A DNA stretch of 64,000 bases. Origin: Bathynomus jamesi. Taxonomy: Eukaryota; Arthropoda; Malacostraca; Isopoda; Cirolanidae. Below are positions 53,346 through 64,000 of the stretch, piece by piece (position 1 is the first letter of the stretch; each line of letters opens with the position of its first letter). A program made the position numbers and the translations under genes. The notes under the pieces are model-generated. The model ran no database searches. It saw only the letters and a program-made list of their open reading frames with translations, and was not told the DNA's origin. Location of the stretch: positions 62,001 to 126,000 of the forward strand of contig JAJOZX010003301.1 of NCBI GenBank assembly GCA_023014485.1. Direction: 5' to 3'.

Positions 53346-53712
53346 TTTACATATACAAAGTTGCCGTTGTAACCAACCAGAGGGCGTGGATAACCAAACA
53401 ATAAATAGGAAGCAGTCAGACGAAAAAAGAGTTGTATTATATAATAATTTATTAATTTATATTATATTAATTATTTTATGAATATTAATTATTTGTTTAT
53501 ATAAATTTAATTATTCCAAAATCTGTAGAATAATTATGGCAACTCGATATGATTAAGCATTCCGCGCGATTCATTATTGTTTCTGGAAATACGAGTAAAT
53601 CATGGACGTGAATTATAATTTACAGTGGATTTTTGTGAATATTAATCAGAAGAAGATGCAGTGAAATTTTTTCGGTAATTATGTGTTTTAAGTAACTCAG
53701 TCATTTTACACA

Positions 53713-53889
53713 CCAAAATACATTTTTCTAGTAGTATTTGATGTGATTTGTTCAAATATGACCTCCATTTCCGTCGGAAATGAGATCCAACAAAGCTATA
53801 GTACTTTGAAGTTTGGCCCATTTTCAAGGGAAATGGAGGTCAAAATCTAAGCAAAACACCTCAAATATTACTAGGAAAATGTATTTTGG
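53713..53889. mobile_element. hairpin MITE
   Basis: CCAAAATACATTTTTCTAGT and mirrored CCAAAATACATTTTCCTAGT; arms ~65 bp through GACCTCCATTTCC with a ~40-bp centre. Confidence 0.75.
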
Positions 53890-53940
53890 TATTAATTAAC
53901 CTAACCTAACCTTACGTAACATGAATATGTTATTACATTA

Positions 53941-54140
53941 TCATTTGTATAATTTAGGTCTCGGGGGTACGGGGGCGGAGCCCCCGTAAAGATCACGCAT
54001 CACAAATTGATCGATTGAACGACATTTTAGCGTCGGAAATTCAAAAATAAAAAATATAACCCGATACCGATCAATTTGTGATGCGTGATCTTTACGGGGG
54101 CTCTGCCCCCGTACCCCCGAGACCTAAATTATACAAATGA
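53941..54140. mobile_element. hairpin MITE with GC-rich arms
   Basis: ~75-bp arms; each contains the self-complementary GGGGGC-GAG-CCCCC block. TCATTTGTATAATTTAGGTC begins the left arm and its mirror ends the right. The centre (54016-54065) is AT-rich. Confidence 0.8.
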
Positions 54141-54410
54141 TGCGAATTTATTTGGCGGAAGCGTAATGAAAACGAAGATATATTTAGAAAAATATTAAAG
54201 GATATAGCTGATTTCAAATAAATATTTCCCTTTCGTACGCCGTATAAAGTAGTTCGTATTTAAAATTTTTTTTTCGATATTTTCCTTTCATTTCTCAAAA
54301 AAGAATGTTAGATTGTATTTAGCACACAAAAAAGTATTACTGGTGAAAATTTGGTTAAAAAAAGCCGCCTGCCGCCAAATGGAAAAGATCCAAAAAGAGG
54401 ATTCATTATA
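54141..54410. other. AT-rich spacer
   Basis: Nothing recognised. Confidence 0.4.
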
Positions 54411-55346
54411 TTATACAACTCCGACCAAAAAATAGAATATTGTCTCAAACGCGATCATGACTTTGATAATACCTTTAAATTATGCACTTTTATCATTAGG
54501 ATAAAAAAGACTACTTCTGTGTGCCAGTTTTGAACAAAAAAATATATGAAAAACCTTATTAAATAGTGAAAAAGTAATGCATAGCGACATACCAAAATAT
54601 TAGAATATCTATTCAGGTGTTAAAAAAAAAAGCTAGAATAAATTCATTATGTTTATTGAATACTGCCAATATATTAAACCTTTATCACGGACTTTTTAAC
54701 TTTGCATCTTAGTATTTAGTCGGTCCACCCTTAGCCCTGATTGCGGCCTCCAATCTACGTGGCATCGAGTCGACAAGCCTCTTGCATTCTTCTGTAGTTA
54801 TCGATTGCCAGGTTGTCATCAAACACCTCTTCAGTTCACTAAGTGTTCCTGGTTTACGCTTTTGGATCGTCTGCTTAGCAATATTCCGAAGATTTTCTAT
54901 CGGATTAATATCGGTAGAATTAGCTGGCCACGATAGTACTTCAATTTCATGAGCATCAAAACCACGCAGATGTTGCACGAGCCGCATGAGTTAGAACCAG
55001 GTCATGTTGAAAAATAAATAGGTCCTCTCCATACAGTTTTTGTGCAGACTAAGGCGTGAAGTATTGTAAGATTTGTTGATAAACATGACTATTGACAGTC
55101 CTAATTTCTATTTTGGTATGTCGCTATGCACTAACTTTTCATTATTTAATAAGCTTTTTGTTTATATATTTTTATTCAAAACTGGTAGACAAAGGTGTCT
55201 TTTTATCATGATGACATCACAGATACTCGATATTCCTCATAAAAGTGTATAACTTAAAGGTATTATCAAGGTGGGCGCATGAGATGAGATGAGCGCATTT
55301 TAGACAGTATTCCTTTTTTTTTTTTTTTTTGTCTGGAATTGTACTG
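54411..55346 (-). mobile_element. Tc1-like element with ~230-bp TIRs
   Basis: Outer tip TATACAACTCCGACCAAAAA and mirrored right end CAGTACAATTCCAGACAAAA; inner parts TAATACCTTTAAATTATGCA and GTGCATAGCGACATACCAAA also match, so the inverted repeats extend to about 54640/55115. Transposase is reduced to its C-terminus. Confidence 0.75.
54709..54996 (-). pseudogene. Tc1 transposase C-terminal fragment
   Basis: VLSWPANSTDINPIENLRNI holds the catalytic glutamate (NPIEN), followed by KRKPGTLSELKRCLMTTWQS and a normal end AIRAKGGPTKY. Upstream catalytic part deleted. Confidence 0.82.
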
Positions 55347-55354
55347 TATATAAT

Positions 55355-55690
55355 TTGGTAGCGAAAAAATGTTCATTAATTGAGGGTTTGAGTTGGTGTT
55401 TGTAGAGGGATTCCAATATTGTGAGATCGTTAGTCTGAGGTAAAAATGTTAAAATTTTGAAATTGTCTGAAGTAACAGGATGGGAATATTGCTCAGAATA
55501 GTTTCTAATAAATGAGAATTACGGTTTTGATACTGGTCTATATGTTCTGAAAGAAACGCCTCCATGTTTGCAAACCCTCTGCTCGAGATGTAGGAGAGTC
55601 TTGCCTACGTTGCAGCCAGCGCACTGGAAGAGATAAATAACAAGATTCGCGATGTTTTGGGAGGGCTGTTTTGTGTTTTAAGAGTGACTG
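55355..55690 (-). pseudogene. Penelope-like element GIY-YIG endonuclease relic
   Basis: Minus strand reads LVIYLFQCAGCNVGKTLLHL then EQRVCKHGG, and later LTILESLYKHQLKPSINEH, matching the order of a Penelope GIY-YIG domain (the C-x2-C knuckle, YIGxT, L-x-R-x2-H, ES-x2-I-x3-KP-x-LN). Residues around the YIG are lost and at least two stops occur. Confidence 0.6.
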
Positions 55691-55718
55691 TATTGAGGAT
55701 CTATTGGTAAACAAACTG

Positions 55719-55723
<5 letters not shown>

Positions 55724-55809
<86 letters not shown>
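55724..55809. repeat. (TA)n microsatellite
   Basis: About 85 bp of TA left of the second mariner twin. Confidence 0.9.
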
Positions 55810-55812
<3 letters not shown>

Positions 55813-56717
55813 GGCGTCCCAAAAAAATGTATACACACTTTAAATACTTATAAAGGCAGTGTTTATTAAAATACATTTCATTTTCAAAATGTAATAGAAT
55901 CTACAGACATTATTTAATTGTTTTGTCAACGCCTGTTTTCAAACTGACGTCCGTTCTGGTCCAGGCACTGCTGATAACGCGAAGCAATGGAATCGCAAAC
56001 ATCACGAAACATTTCGTTTGGTATTTGTGTGCATTCTCGTTCAATGGCTGCTCTCAATTCAGCGACTGTTGCAGGTTTTATAGCGTAGACTTTGTCTTTT
56101 AAGTATCCCCATAAAAAAAGTCTAGTGGTGTGAGGTCTGGTGAACGCGGAGGGTATTCTACGAAACCCCTTCGTCCAATCCACATCCACATCGTGCCAAG
56201 TACCACTCGCAATACTCCACTCTTCGGTCCGGATCATCATCTTCATTAATAGCATGGACTAATCTTGGAATGTAACTTTTCCATTGACAGCGCTTCAAAA
56301 TGCGTTGGACAGACGATTCTGAAATTCCTACCTCACGACTCGCTTGCCGCACAGATTTTCTTGGACTTTGGTGATACGTTTCCAGTACTCTTTCTTGCTT
56401 TGTGGGGCTTGTCGATGTCCGTGGTCTTCCGGAACGCTTCTTGTGGACATTCTGAACAGTTCCATCGGCTTCAAACTTATCTCTAATTCGAGTGATGGTA
56501 AGTCGCGTTGGTGGATCTGTTTGAAACTCCCTCCTAAACTGTCTTTGCACTTCAACTGCGTTTTCACACTTCCAGTAGCATTTTAGAATGAATTTCCTTT
56601 GTTCAAAGCTTAGTCTGACTGCCATTATTAATTCTAATGGGTTTAACTTGGAAAGAAAGAAACATCAATTGAGCTATCAGCTGTTAAAGTGTGTATACAT
56701 TTTTTTGGGACGCCCTG
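55810..56717 (-). mobile_element. internally deleted mariner, copy 2
   Basis: 908 bp, nearly identical to 1165-2067 with the same TIR tips and internal junction; (TA)n on both sides again. Confidence 0.92.
55926..56625 (-). pseudogene. mariner transposase, core deleted (cleaner copy)
   Basis: 155 codons are open from [18 protein letters not shown] through the helix-turn-helix to CEWYLARC; after the deletion the C-terminal WGYLKDKVYAIKPATVAELR to QNGRQFENRR continues in another frame. The SPDLTPLD motif survives across a T-run frameshift, which suggests the DD41D group; the first two aspartates are gone. Confidence 0.85.
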
Positions 56718-57639
56718 TATATATATATATATATATATATATCGGGTGGCGCGGAAAAAACGTGTCCTGTTTGAAGAGCGCTGTTCCGTTAATATGATTA
56801 GTAGACATCTGAAAATTTTGCAGTAAATAAGAACGTAACCAAATAAATTCCATAAAGTTCTTATTCAAATAATTTAATTAGAAACAGAGTTATAGCTGCT
56901 TAAACTAAGGTTCAAAACAATGGCCTTCCGCATTAAAACATCAACTTTCACTGAAAACAAACAGATACTAGTACGACTTATGTGAGATATGACCACCACT
57001 GCTTCTTCCTTCTTGAAAAAGGACACCGCGCGTGCATGGGCCAAATGAAAGAGGTTCTCACTTCTAAAGAATCGAGGGCAACGAAGAGAAAAAAGGCAAG
57101 ATTAGAAAGGAAGTGGAATGGTGAACGGAAGCAGCTGGCCTTGAGTATGTACGTGACCCTGGAATCAACCAGCAGTAGCAGTGATGAGGGTGCTGTAACT
57201 AGTGATCTACAGATCTACAGAAGCTAAGGCTAACAAAGACCCTAAGATCCACTCTAAGGTTAGCCCGAGAGAAAGGAAAGAGTAGGGGGTTAAGAGAAGA
57301 GAAGAGGATAAGGGGTTAAGTAAGGAGCAACACCTATCATTCGTGGGTTAACTTTCATTCAGAAAAAGAGAAAAAAGACTCACCATCATCATCCGCCGGC
57401 CACTGCCGACAAGTCAGAAAAATAGTCGGAGAGAATAGGAGAGGGGTGAAAGATGAAAAGAAGTAAAATAAGAACGCTTACAAACCATGCAAACACAGTC
57501 TTAACTCACAGTCATACCATGCAAACTACAAACATGCAAGAAAAGAGAGTTACAGACATGCAAAGTAAAAAAGTAGGTAAAGTTAAACAAAAAGTGGGTT
57601 AGTTTACGCTACGAGCTACATCTACGTTCGTGTTAGTCT
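56718..57639. other. (TA)n, unrecognised ORF and purine-rich sequence
   Basis: 56741 starts CGGGTGGCGCGGAAAAAACG, a mariner-like tip without a visible partner. An ORF at 56982-57227 with a basic KRKKARLERKWNGERKQ helix is not recognised. 57230-57640 is AG-rich without coding signal. Confidence 0.4.
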
Positions 57640-59250
57640 AATTTTTTTTTTTTTATTGCTGGCATCACACGCTGGCATGTCACAAGCTGGCATTCATCGT
57701 CAACAGACTCATCCTCGAGCACCACCACCAGAGCTCCTGTTGCTAACTTTGTTTTTTAAAATTAAACAACGTTAACACTTTTAAAATGTCTGTCAAGACG
57801 GTTCTTAAACATATTAACGCTGGTAGAATGAACGACTGACGCGGGAAGATTATTCCATTTATCAATTACTTTAAACGTAAAGAAGTTTTTAGCGATATTA
57901 GTAATGAAACGTCTGCCACGCAACTTAAATCCGTTATTGCGAGTATTACTATTATCGAAAGTGAACAATTTGTCAAAATTTACGTTATCGATGTTATTAA
58001 CGATTTTGAAAACTTCAATAAGCTCCCCCCTTAATCTTCTAGTTGCGAGTGAATACAGGTCTAACTCTTTAATCCTATCTTCATAAGGCTTATTGCGCAA
58101 TGACGGAATAAGTTTCGTGGCACGACGCTGAACCCTTTCTAACCTATCAATATCCTCACGCAAGTACGGGCACCAAAACTGAACTGCATATTCTAAATGA
58201 GGACTGACTAGGGATTGTAAAGGAGCAATATAATATCCTTCGATTTAAATTCGAAATTACGCGCTATGAAGCCTAACATCCTATTAGCTTTTGCGCAAGA
58301 CTCCAGGCACTGGTTCCTAACCTTTAAATCCTTAGATACGCGTACGCCTAAATCTACTTCCTCGTCAACGCTCACTAACTCCCTATCATCCATCGTGTAC
58401 GTGTAATTATTGTTGCGAGAACCTATATGCAAAACTTTACATTTGTCTACGTTAAATTGCATCTGCCACTTATCTGTCCACTCCATAATCCTATTTACAT
58501 CGTCTTGGATCCTATTACTATCGTCCTCGTTAACAACCTTACCGCCTATTTTAGTATCGTCCGCGAATTTTGACACGTTACTAGTCAATCCTACATCTAT
58601 GTCGTTAATGTAAATTACGAATAGCAATGGGCCTAACACTGAACCCTGTGGGACACCGCTACCTACATCTAACCACCCCGATTCACTACCATTAACTAGA
58701 CCCTCTGTCTCCTAGCACGAAGCCATTCTTCTAACCAGTTAGCTACCTGACCGCGTATACCGTGCGCTTTGACCTTCGCAATTAGTCTCCTATGCGGAAC
58801 TGTATCGAACGCCTTTTTAAATCTAAATAAATAACGTCAGCTGCTCTATGCCTATCGTATTCGCGCACTATTTCGTTATAAAATTCTAACAAATTGGTTA
58901 AACAAGACCTATGGCGTCGAAACCCATGCTGACTACTATTAATCAAATCGCGACTTTCTAAGTGATCGATGATACAATCCCTAACTACGGATTCCAAAAG
59001 TTTACCAACAATTGACGTTAAGCTAATGGGCCTATAATTGCTAGCTACTGCGCGGTCGCCTTTTTTAAAAATAGGCGTGACGTTAGCTAATTTGAAGTCT
59101 TCAGGAATAATCGCCGTTTCGAGTGACTGATTAAAAATCTTCGTTAAGGGGCCTACGATAACGTCTTTCAAATCTTTCAAATGTCTGGGATAAAAAGCGT
59201 CAGGGCCTGGAGCCTTGCTAACTTTTAGCCTATCGATGATGATGATGGAA
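57640..59250 (-). pseudogene. LINE reverse transcriptase, best preserved in the window
   Basis: From 59250: KDLKDVIVGPLTKIFNQSLE, ANVTPIFKKGDRAVASNYRP, QHGFRRHRSCLTNLLEF and VIYLDLKR. After two frameshifts come GVPQGSVLGPLLFVIYINDI, the catalytic SKFADDTKIGGK, QMQFNVDKCKVLHIG and VDLGVRVSKDLKVRNQC. The thumb/C-terminal DIDRLERVQRRATKLIPSLR, SLATRRLRGELIEVFKIVN and WNNLPASVVHSTSVNMFKNR end with a stop at 57762. The endonuclease is missing. Only three or so breaks; RNA-templated target-primed insertion is the family role. Confidence 0.88.
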
Positions 59251-60099
59251 GAGCCATTGTTAGTCTAATAAGAAGGCAAGAAACAACATAGTCACTCCCG
59301 GTCTGGAAACACCATTGGACGGAACAAAGCTGAGCGACCGGAAGGCGACTTTTGTTGTGGCTGCTACGGCTCAGAGTCTTGGGCATAAAGTGGAGGCCAA
59401 GCTGGGCAAGATACATTAACAAATGTATCTTAGATACAGAATACAAGATACTAGCTTATTGCGTATCAAAGATACAAAATCCAATATACTTTCTAAGAGA
59501 CGGGCAAGATATAAGATACATATTTAAGATACTTCTCAAATCAGTTTGGGGACTAGAAATAATAAGGGGGGAAAAAAAGTTTAAAGTCGTTTCAATCATT
59601 ATATTTTAAATGGCATACCTAAAATTAGTGTTGGTATGTAAACAAAGATTTTGATAACTTAATCCTTATTGATTTAGCTTTGAAATTACCGGGCACTTTC
59701 GCAGGTTTTGTGCTTGATATTGTAAAATGTTCCATTTAATAAGGCAGTAAACTATTTTAGGATAGAAAAGCTTGTTCATTTTTTTTTTTCGTTTAACTGC
59801 GCTAAATCTAATGATATATTCAAGTAAGTAAATATGGCCCAGAACTTCCAATAAGGAAAAATTTAATCGGAGCCGCGCGCTACGCTACTTTCAAACGTTC
59901 ACCCTTTATTTTTAATTTCAGGCACACTTCTAAATTTGGAGGGGCAAGAAAATTATCGTTGGGAGGGGGCCAATACTGATTTTGTTACATTTATTACATT
60001 TACAATGTTCATACTACAAACTTATAGTTCTGTACATTATAATTTGATAGTGCATCTAGTTTTAAAAGTATCTTATTTTTACAATTATTTCGTTTTTAG
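59251..60099. other. intergenic with AT-rich GATAC-repeat patch
   Basis: 59390-59560 has many AAGATACA/GATACA words and a GGGCAAGATAC start, perhaps a MITE. Nothing else recognised. Confidence 0.35.
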
Positions 60100-60183
60100 T
60101 TTGACATGGCAATTTATCTGGAGGAGGGGGCTAGAATTTTAGGAGGCAATCACCCTCCCATGTCTCCCTTGGCTACACCACTG
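60100..60183 (-). mobile_element. hAT-like end
   Basis: Minus strand from 60183: CAGTGGTGTAGCCAAGGGAG, a common hAT tip; the partner end was not found. Confidence 0.45.
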
Positions 60184-60737
60184 AATTAATTAATTAACAG
60201 CAGAACTTGGTAGAGGGAGTTCTTTTATTTCCTCGGCATTCCTGGATTCTGACCCCCGAGTCTTGGGGACTCAGAGAAGATTACAGAGTCTGGAGATACT
60301 TTTGTATAAGACCAACAGTGGCGCTTCCAGACAGTAAGAAAGAATCGATGACCAAGCAACAATGAGTGACTGGCGACCACGATAGTGCCCCCCCCCCCGC
60401 CCCCAGTCAACGAGCGGCTAATACCCAGTTGCCCACCATCGAACTGGGTGAGTGTAGGGGTGGGTTGGGGGACCTGAATGCCATCGAATATTTTGAAAGA
60501 AAAACAATAACATTTCATACTGGTTATAAAAGGGAATTATGGACCGTTTCCTATCTGGGTATAGGGTATACCTGGGTATACACTTAACCAAAAACAAAAC
60601 TTGAACCACACTGAGCGATTCCTAAATATTATTTGAGTGAAGTTTTGCAAAAATTACTTTTCTGTACAATGCAACAAAATTAGAGTGATAGCTTAAAATA
60701 TTAAACTTTGAAATTACTAAGGACCACCCTAATATTG

Positions 60738-60741
<4 letters not shown>
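60184..60741. other. intergenic sequence
   Basis: C-run at 60388-60397; ORFs here look fortuitous. Confidence 0.4.

Positions 60742-60771
<30 letters not shown>
60742..60771. repeat. (TA)n microsatellite
   Basis: Further TA tracts at 60925-60953, 61629-61660 and 61846-61892. Confidence 0.85.
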
Positions 60772-60921
60772 CACTGAAAACCTCCAAAAAGAAAACCAAT
60801 ACTGACCGAGCGCTTCCGTGTGTATTTAACAACACATTTTCAGACCTTCATATTCGATTCTCCCCCTCCTTGATGGTTTGGAGTGCACATATTATTTTAC
60901 GCGTTTAAGTTAATATTTTGC

Positions 60922-60924
<3 letters not shown>
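60772..60924 (-). mobile_element. second Penelope-like terminal fragment
   Basis: Minus strand GGTCTGAAAATGTGTTG, AAATACACACGGAAGCGCTC shows the same CTGA-stem-CGGAA-GCGC plan as 27270-27309 with different stem II; ACGCGTTTAAGT is shared with 31339. Confidence 0.4.
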
Positions 60925-60953
<29 letters not shown>

Positions 60954-60959
<6 letters not shown>

Positions 60960-61625
60960 TATTCACTTTATAAACTCTTGGTCGCATTCATCCAACTGTA
61001 TGCAATTAAGCCACGAAAGTGCTCAGTTTCTGAAGCCTAATTTTGAATTATCTTCGCCAACCCTAAAGAAGCATCCTCGCTTCCTTATTTATGCAAACTG
61101 CACCGCGTAAATAGATTACATTCGCGCTAACGGTTTGCAACACAAAGTCGAAGCAAGCAATAACCACTTGTTTCGTTACGTTTATAAAAGAAGATATTAA
61201 GACCGCGTTTTCTATATGGTATAGCAGATGTGTGGAAAAGCCTTTACGAACGCTTTTCCTATTGAATAGCCATTCGGAGGCAGATACTAATAAAGTACTT
61301 CTTCGCTAAACTCACGAACCAAGAACAGAATTTGAGCGAGCGGTTACTGCAGATGCACAATTTCAAACACCATTAACTCTCAATTGAACCCGAAAGGAAA
61401 TGAAACCTCACGAACGCGGATCGCCGAAGAAACCAAACTCCTTTCCACTCTTCTCTTCTCGAGTCCTTCGACCTCTTATTCTTCTGAAGACGTCATTAGG
61501 ACGTCGTTTGAACGCGATTGAAGAAAGGACAATCGAGGTACAACTGACGCAATTAAAAGCCACGATTCATTTCCACCATTTCAAGAAAGATGAACCACCC
61601 TTTACGAGACCAGGCACCCACACAA

Positions 61626-61667
<42 letters not shown>

Positions 61668-61845
61668 AAACGTTCCGCGCAATGATTCCTCATTTCACGA
61701 AGGTCAAGCTTGTGTGTATATATATAATCAGTGGCGTGCAGTCAGGGTAAGCGGGGCATGCGCCGCCTACACACTTAAAAGTCAAATTACCAAGTCATTA
61801 TATTACTACAGTAATCGAAAACGAATATAAAGTTATGATGCTTGC

Positions 61846-61892
<47 letters not shown>
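60954..61892. other. intergenic with LINE 3' scrap and hAT-like tip
   Basis: 61670-61712 (TTCCGCGCAATGATTCCTCA, TTTCACGAAGGTCAAGCTT) matches the LINE 3' end at 33525. 61730 CAGTGGCGTGCAGTCAGGG resembles a hAT tip. The ORF at 61400-61620 is not recognised. Confidence 0.45.
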
Positions 61893-61894
<2 letters not shown>

Positions 61895-62137
61895 TGGCGC
61901 AAAAGTCGCGCATCATAGGAATTTTCAGTGCTGACTACATTATACTTTTTCTTTTACGAGGGGAATTTAAATTCTATACCGATTCATCGATTTGTTGTAC
62001 CTGGTATTCCATACATTAAAACCAAGCTCACCCTCTCGTCCATTGTTAATTTCGCAGCCATCCCTACCTAAAAAAAAAAAAAAATATTATAGGTATCACT
62101 GAAAATTCCTATGACGCGCGACTTTTGCGCCACCCTG
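61893..62137 (-). mobile_element. mariner MITE
   Basis: GGTGGCGCAAAAGTCGCGCA and mirrored CAGGGTGGCGCAAAAGTCGC; inverted match continues through TCATAGGAATTTTCAGTG. (TA)n on both sides. Confidence 0.88.
61990..62061 (-). pseudogene. first ~24 codons of a mariner transposase
   Basis: MAAKLTMDERVSLVLMYG is the start of the helix-turn-helix region; everything after it is deleted. Confidence 0.65.
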
Positions 62138-62459
62138 TATATATATATATATATATATATTATGTGGTGTGTGTGTGTGTGTGTGTATTGAGATGAAATA
62201 GAATATAAAAACGTTCAATTGCAAATAAGAAATTTGCATACAAGAACAACAAAATACTACTACTACTACTACTACTAATAATAATAATAATAATAATTAT
62301 TATTATTATTATTATTATATAACTAAAAAGAAAAATAAATATTAACACTATCGACGTTAAACTAAAAACAAATATTTTCATACCATGATGCTCAAAGTTT
62401 AGAAGACACATGGGAAGCCTGATACATGACACGGACAGGTTAATTGAATTACTTGCATT
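62138..62459. repeat. TA, GT and TAC/AAT microsatellites
   Basis: (TA) to 62161, (GT) to 62187, (TAC)(AAT)(ATT) at 62254-62320. Confidence 0.85.
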
Positions 62460-63474
62460 GCCAATTATCTGAATTCTTTACATTAGTCTGTACTGAGCAC
62501 GTCTAGTACTTAGGGAGGCCTCAGATATTGTGGTTAGCAAATATTTACGAAGTTGAGCATCTTGGAGGTAAATTATGCAGAATTCTAAAGGATCGTTTGT
62601 GAAGGAAAGTTAGGGTTCTGCCACAACTTCGTTATGTATTATACATAATTATTAGCCCAAAGTTGCTGCCTATAAATATCAATACAAAAAGTACGACGGT
62701 AACAATGTGTCCCAAATATTTAAATTCTTGTATTTTTTGGGGTTCATCTTTCATTTTGGAAGTATGTTAATATTACCCGATTTTTCTAAACTTTTAGGAC
62801 AGAAATGCATAATGTTAATCTCCGTAACTGTGAAAACTGAAATAAGTATCACGGTTCTGCGAATATAATTCGCGAATTTTTATGCCGTAATCCAAACCTT
62901 TATCCGAAGAGCTTATTAATACCATATCACCACCACAGAGTAAGTTGTTTATCCTCATATTATCTATAAAACATCGTACTCTGGCCTCGTTAAGCGAAGT
63001 AATTAAGGCATCAGCATCACATTAAAGGGAAGAGGAGAGGAGAGGAGAATAACTCTGTACTATGAGAGGAAACGAAACATTCCAAAACCACTCAATCCCA
63101 TCTACGATAAATGTAAAAGGTTGGTAAGTGTACAAAAATTTCAAAATACTTAATACTTACACTAAACAATTCCTTTCTTCTAATTTTACAAATAAAATAT
63201 TATGATTTACTTTACCATACGTTTTGTTTAGATCCGTGGAAACAACTGTAAGTAGTTGAATTACTTACTATCAGTGGATTTAAATAGTTTCTTTCAATAC
63301 ATAATTACATAAATCTATAAAAAGAGACCTTTTGAAACCAAAGTGATGAGATGTCCATACAAAATCATCCAGTAAGTGTAACAAATATCTCTCAACCAGT
63401 TTTGAGCAGCAGCAGCAGCAGCACGAGGCAAGAGCGATAAGTCTGTAATTGTTTCTGGACAGAACCTAAAAGTG

Positions 63475-63475
<1 letters not shown>
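62460..63475 (-). pseudogene. LINE RT relic (third type)
   Basis: From 63475: FCPENYRLIALAS-like, SKLVERYLLHLLDDFVWTSH, FGFKRSLFIDLCNYVLKET and LNKTYGKV. Further left come CFIDNMRINNLLCGGDMVLI, where the YADD box has decayed to CGGD, and QKIQEFKYLGHIVT. A CAG run near 63412 lies inside it. Heavily decayed. Confidence 0.65.
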
Positions 63476-63505
<30 letters not shown>

Positions 63506-63566
63506 CTCCATTTGACATAACTTATGATAATAATTATTATGAACTCTTACTATTGAATATACTATA
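63476..63566. other. (TA)n and spacer
   Basis: TA at 63476-63500. Confidence 0.6.
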
Positions 63567-63953
63567 CAGGGTGTCCAGAAAATATTAGTGCAAAAATAAT
63601 TTTATTTTTCTCGTTAATCGCTATTATGTATCAATATAATATATGATTGTTTACATTTCCAAACTGTCCTCGTTTATAACACTTTCACTTTCATTGTCGC
63701 TGCAATACATATTCGACGCTCGAACTCCATTAGAACATGAGCAAAATGCTCTTGTGGAATGGATTCAGTGACCCGTTCTTTAATGGAGTTCTGCCAGATC
63801 ACTGTGTTTGTCACAGTAAACAAATTATCATGTGGAAGTGTGCTAAATTTTAACAGTTTGAAATGTAACCAACATATATATATTGTATAGTATTAATTAA
63901 TATGAAAAATAGAACCAAAATTATTTTTGAAGTATTATTTTTCGGACACGCTC
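63567..63953 (-). mobile_element. internally deleted mariner
   Basis: CAGGGTGTCCAGAAAATATT at the left and mirrored GAGCGTGTCCGAAAAATA at the right, with shared CAAAAATAATTTT. Minus strand keeps the transposase tail TESIPQEHFAHVLMEFERRI. Confidence 0.75.
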
Positions 63954-64000
63954 TACTTTAATTATCTCATACTACTAAAATAAGTAGGTACTTTGATATA

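Noticed and set aside
60225..60609. Overlapping ORFs near the C-run
   Set aside because: Low-complexity composition; no motif or splice context.
61400..61750. 116-codon ORF
   Set aside because: Ends in (TA)n-encoded Ile-Tyr repeats and shows no recognisable domain.

Overview
This is eukaryotic, AT-rich, repeat-dominated DNA. Short exons with splice sites, polyadenylation signals, Tc1/mariner, hAT and piggyBac-type elements, non-LTR reverse transcriptases and very long (TA)n tracts all point to a metazoan. The style of the reverse transcriptases, a TTAGG-type telomere-like tract and the mariner families suggest an arthropod, perhaps a crustacean; that taxonomic guess is inference only. Ordinary genes are few: the 3' end of an unidentified gene (2-505, plus strand) and a proline/tyrosine-rich first coding exon carrying sixteen 6-residue HEAQQR-type repeats (24658-25570, minus strand). 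A candidate second exon at 22072-22394 is phase-compatible with it.

The most striking structure is at 2125-10609. Thirty-two nearly identical ~264-bp units, each holding one tRNA-like Pol III gene (A box, perfect B box, T-run terminator), are arranged as 15 minus-strand units followed head-to-head by 17 plus-strand units. Together they form an ~8.5-kb palindrome with a ~42-nt loop near 6068-6109. A second, diverged array of 265-bp units lies at 30021-30766 (three copies). Aligning the two unit types shows conserved blocks well outside the tRNA-like part and a compensatory change in an extended acceptor stem, so the whole unit looks like a structured-RNA repeat family. A lone fragment at 31049-31203 shares an exact (TA)n breakpoint with the right end of the large array.

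Region by region: 1.1-2.1 kb is an internally deleted mariner, with a twin at 55.8-56.7 kb. 10.7-15.0 kb holds three Tc1/mariner relics, one with a hAT MITE nested in its transposase. 15.0-21.5 kb is a mariner with a LINE inserted in it, itself invaded by a MULE-like element containing a hAT and by a second hAT, plus another hAT in the last transposase codons. 21.5-26.9 kb holds the exon gene and small MITEs. 27-31.4 kb is a mosaic of Penelope-like debris with a hammerhead-like motif, a 2.4-kb DNA transposon of uncertain superfamily and the tRNA-like repeats. 31.4-40 kb holds a possible solo LTR, a LINE, a fold-back MITE, hAT relics and a DD41D mariner. 40-45 kb holds Tc1 elements, dimeric tRNA-derived SINEs and a LINE. 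45-64 kb holds further LINEs, a fully palindromic mariner (51824-52719), hairpin MITEs, a long-TIR Tc1 element, a Penelope-like GIY-YIG relic and mariner MITEs.

Recurrent themes are head-to-head inverted duplications with short loops, mariner-type elements sitting inside (TA)n tracts, and tRNA-derived modules in three forms (two tandem arrays and a dimeric SINE). Nearly all transposase and reverse transcriptase genes are broken, so the window is a graveyard rather than an operon-like set of cooperating genes.
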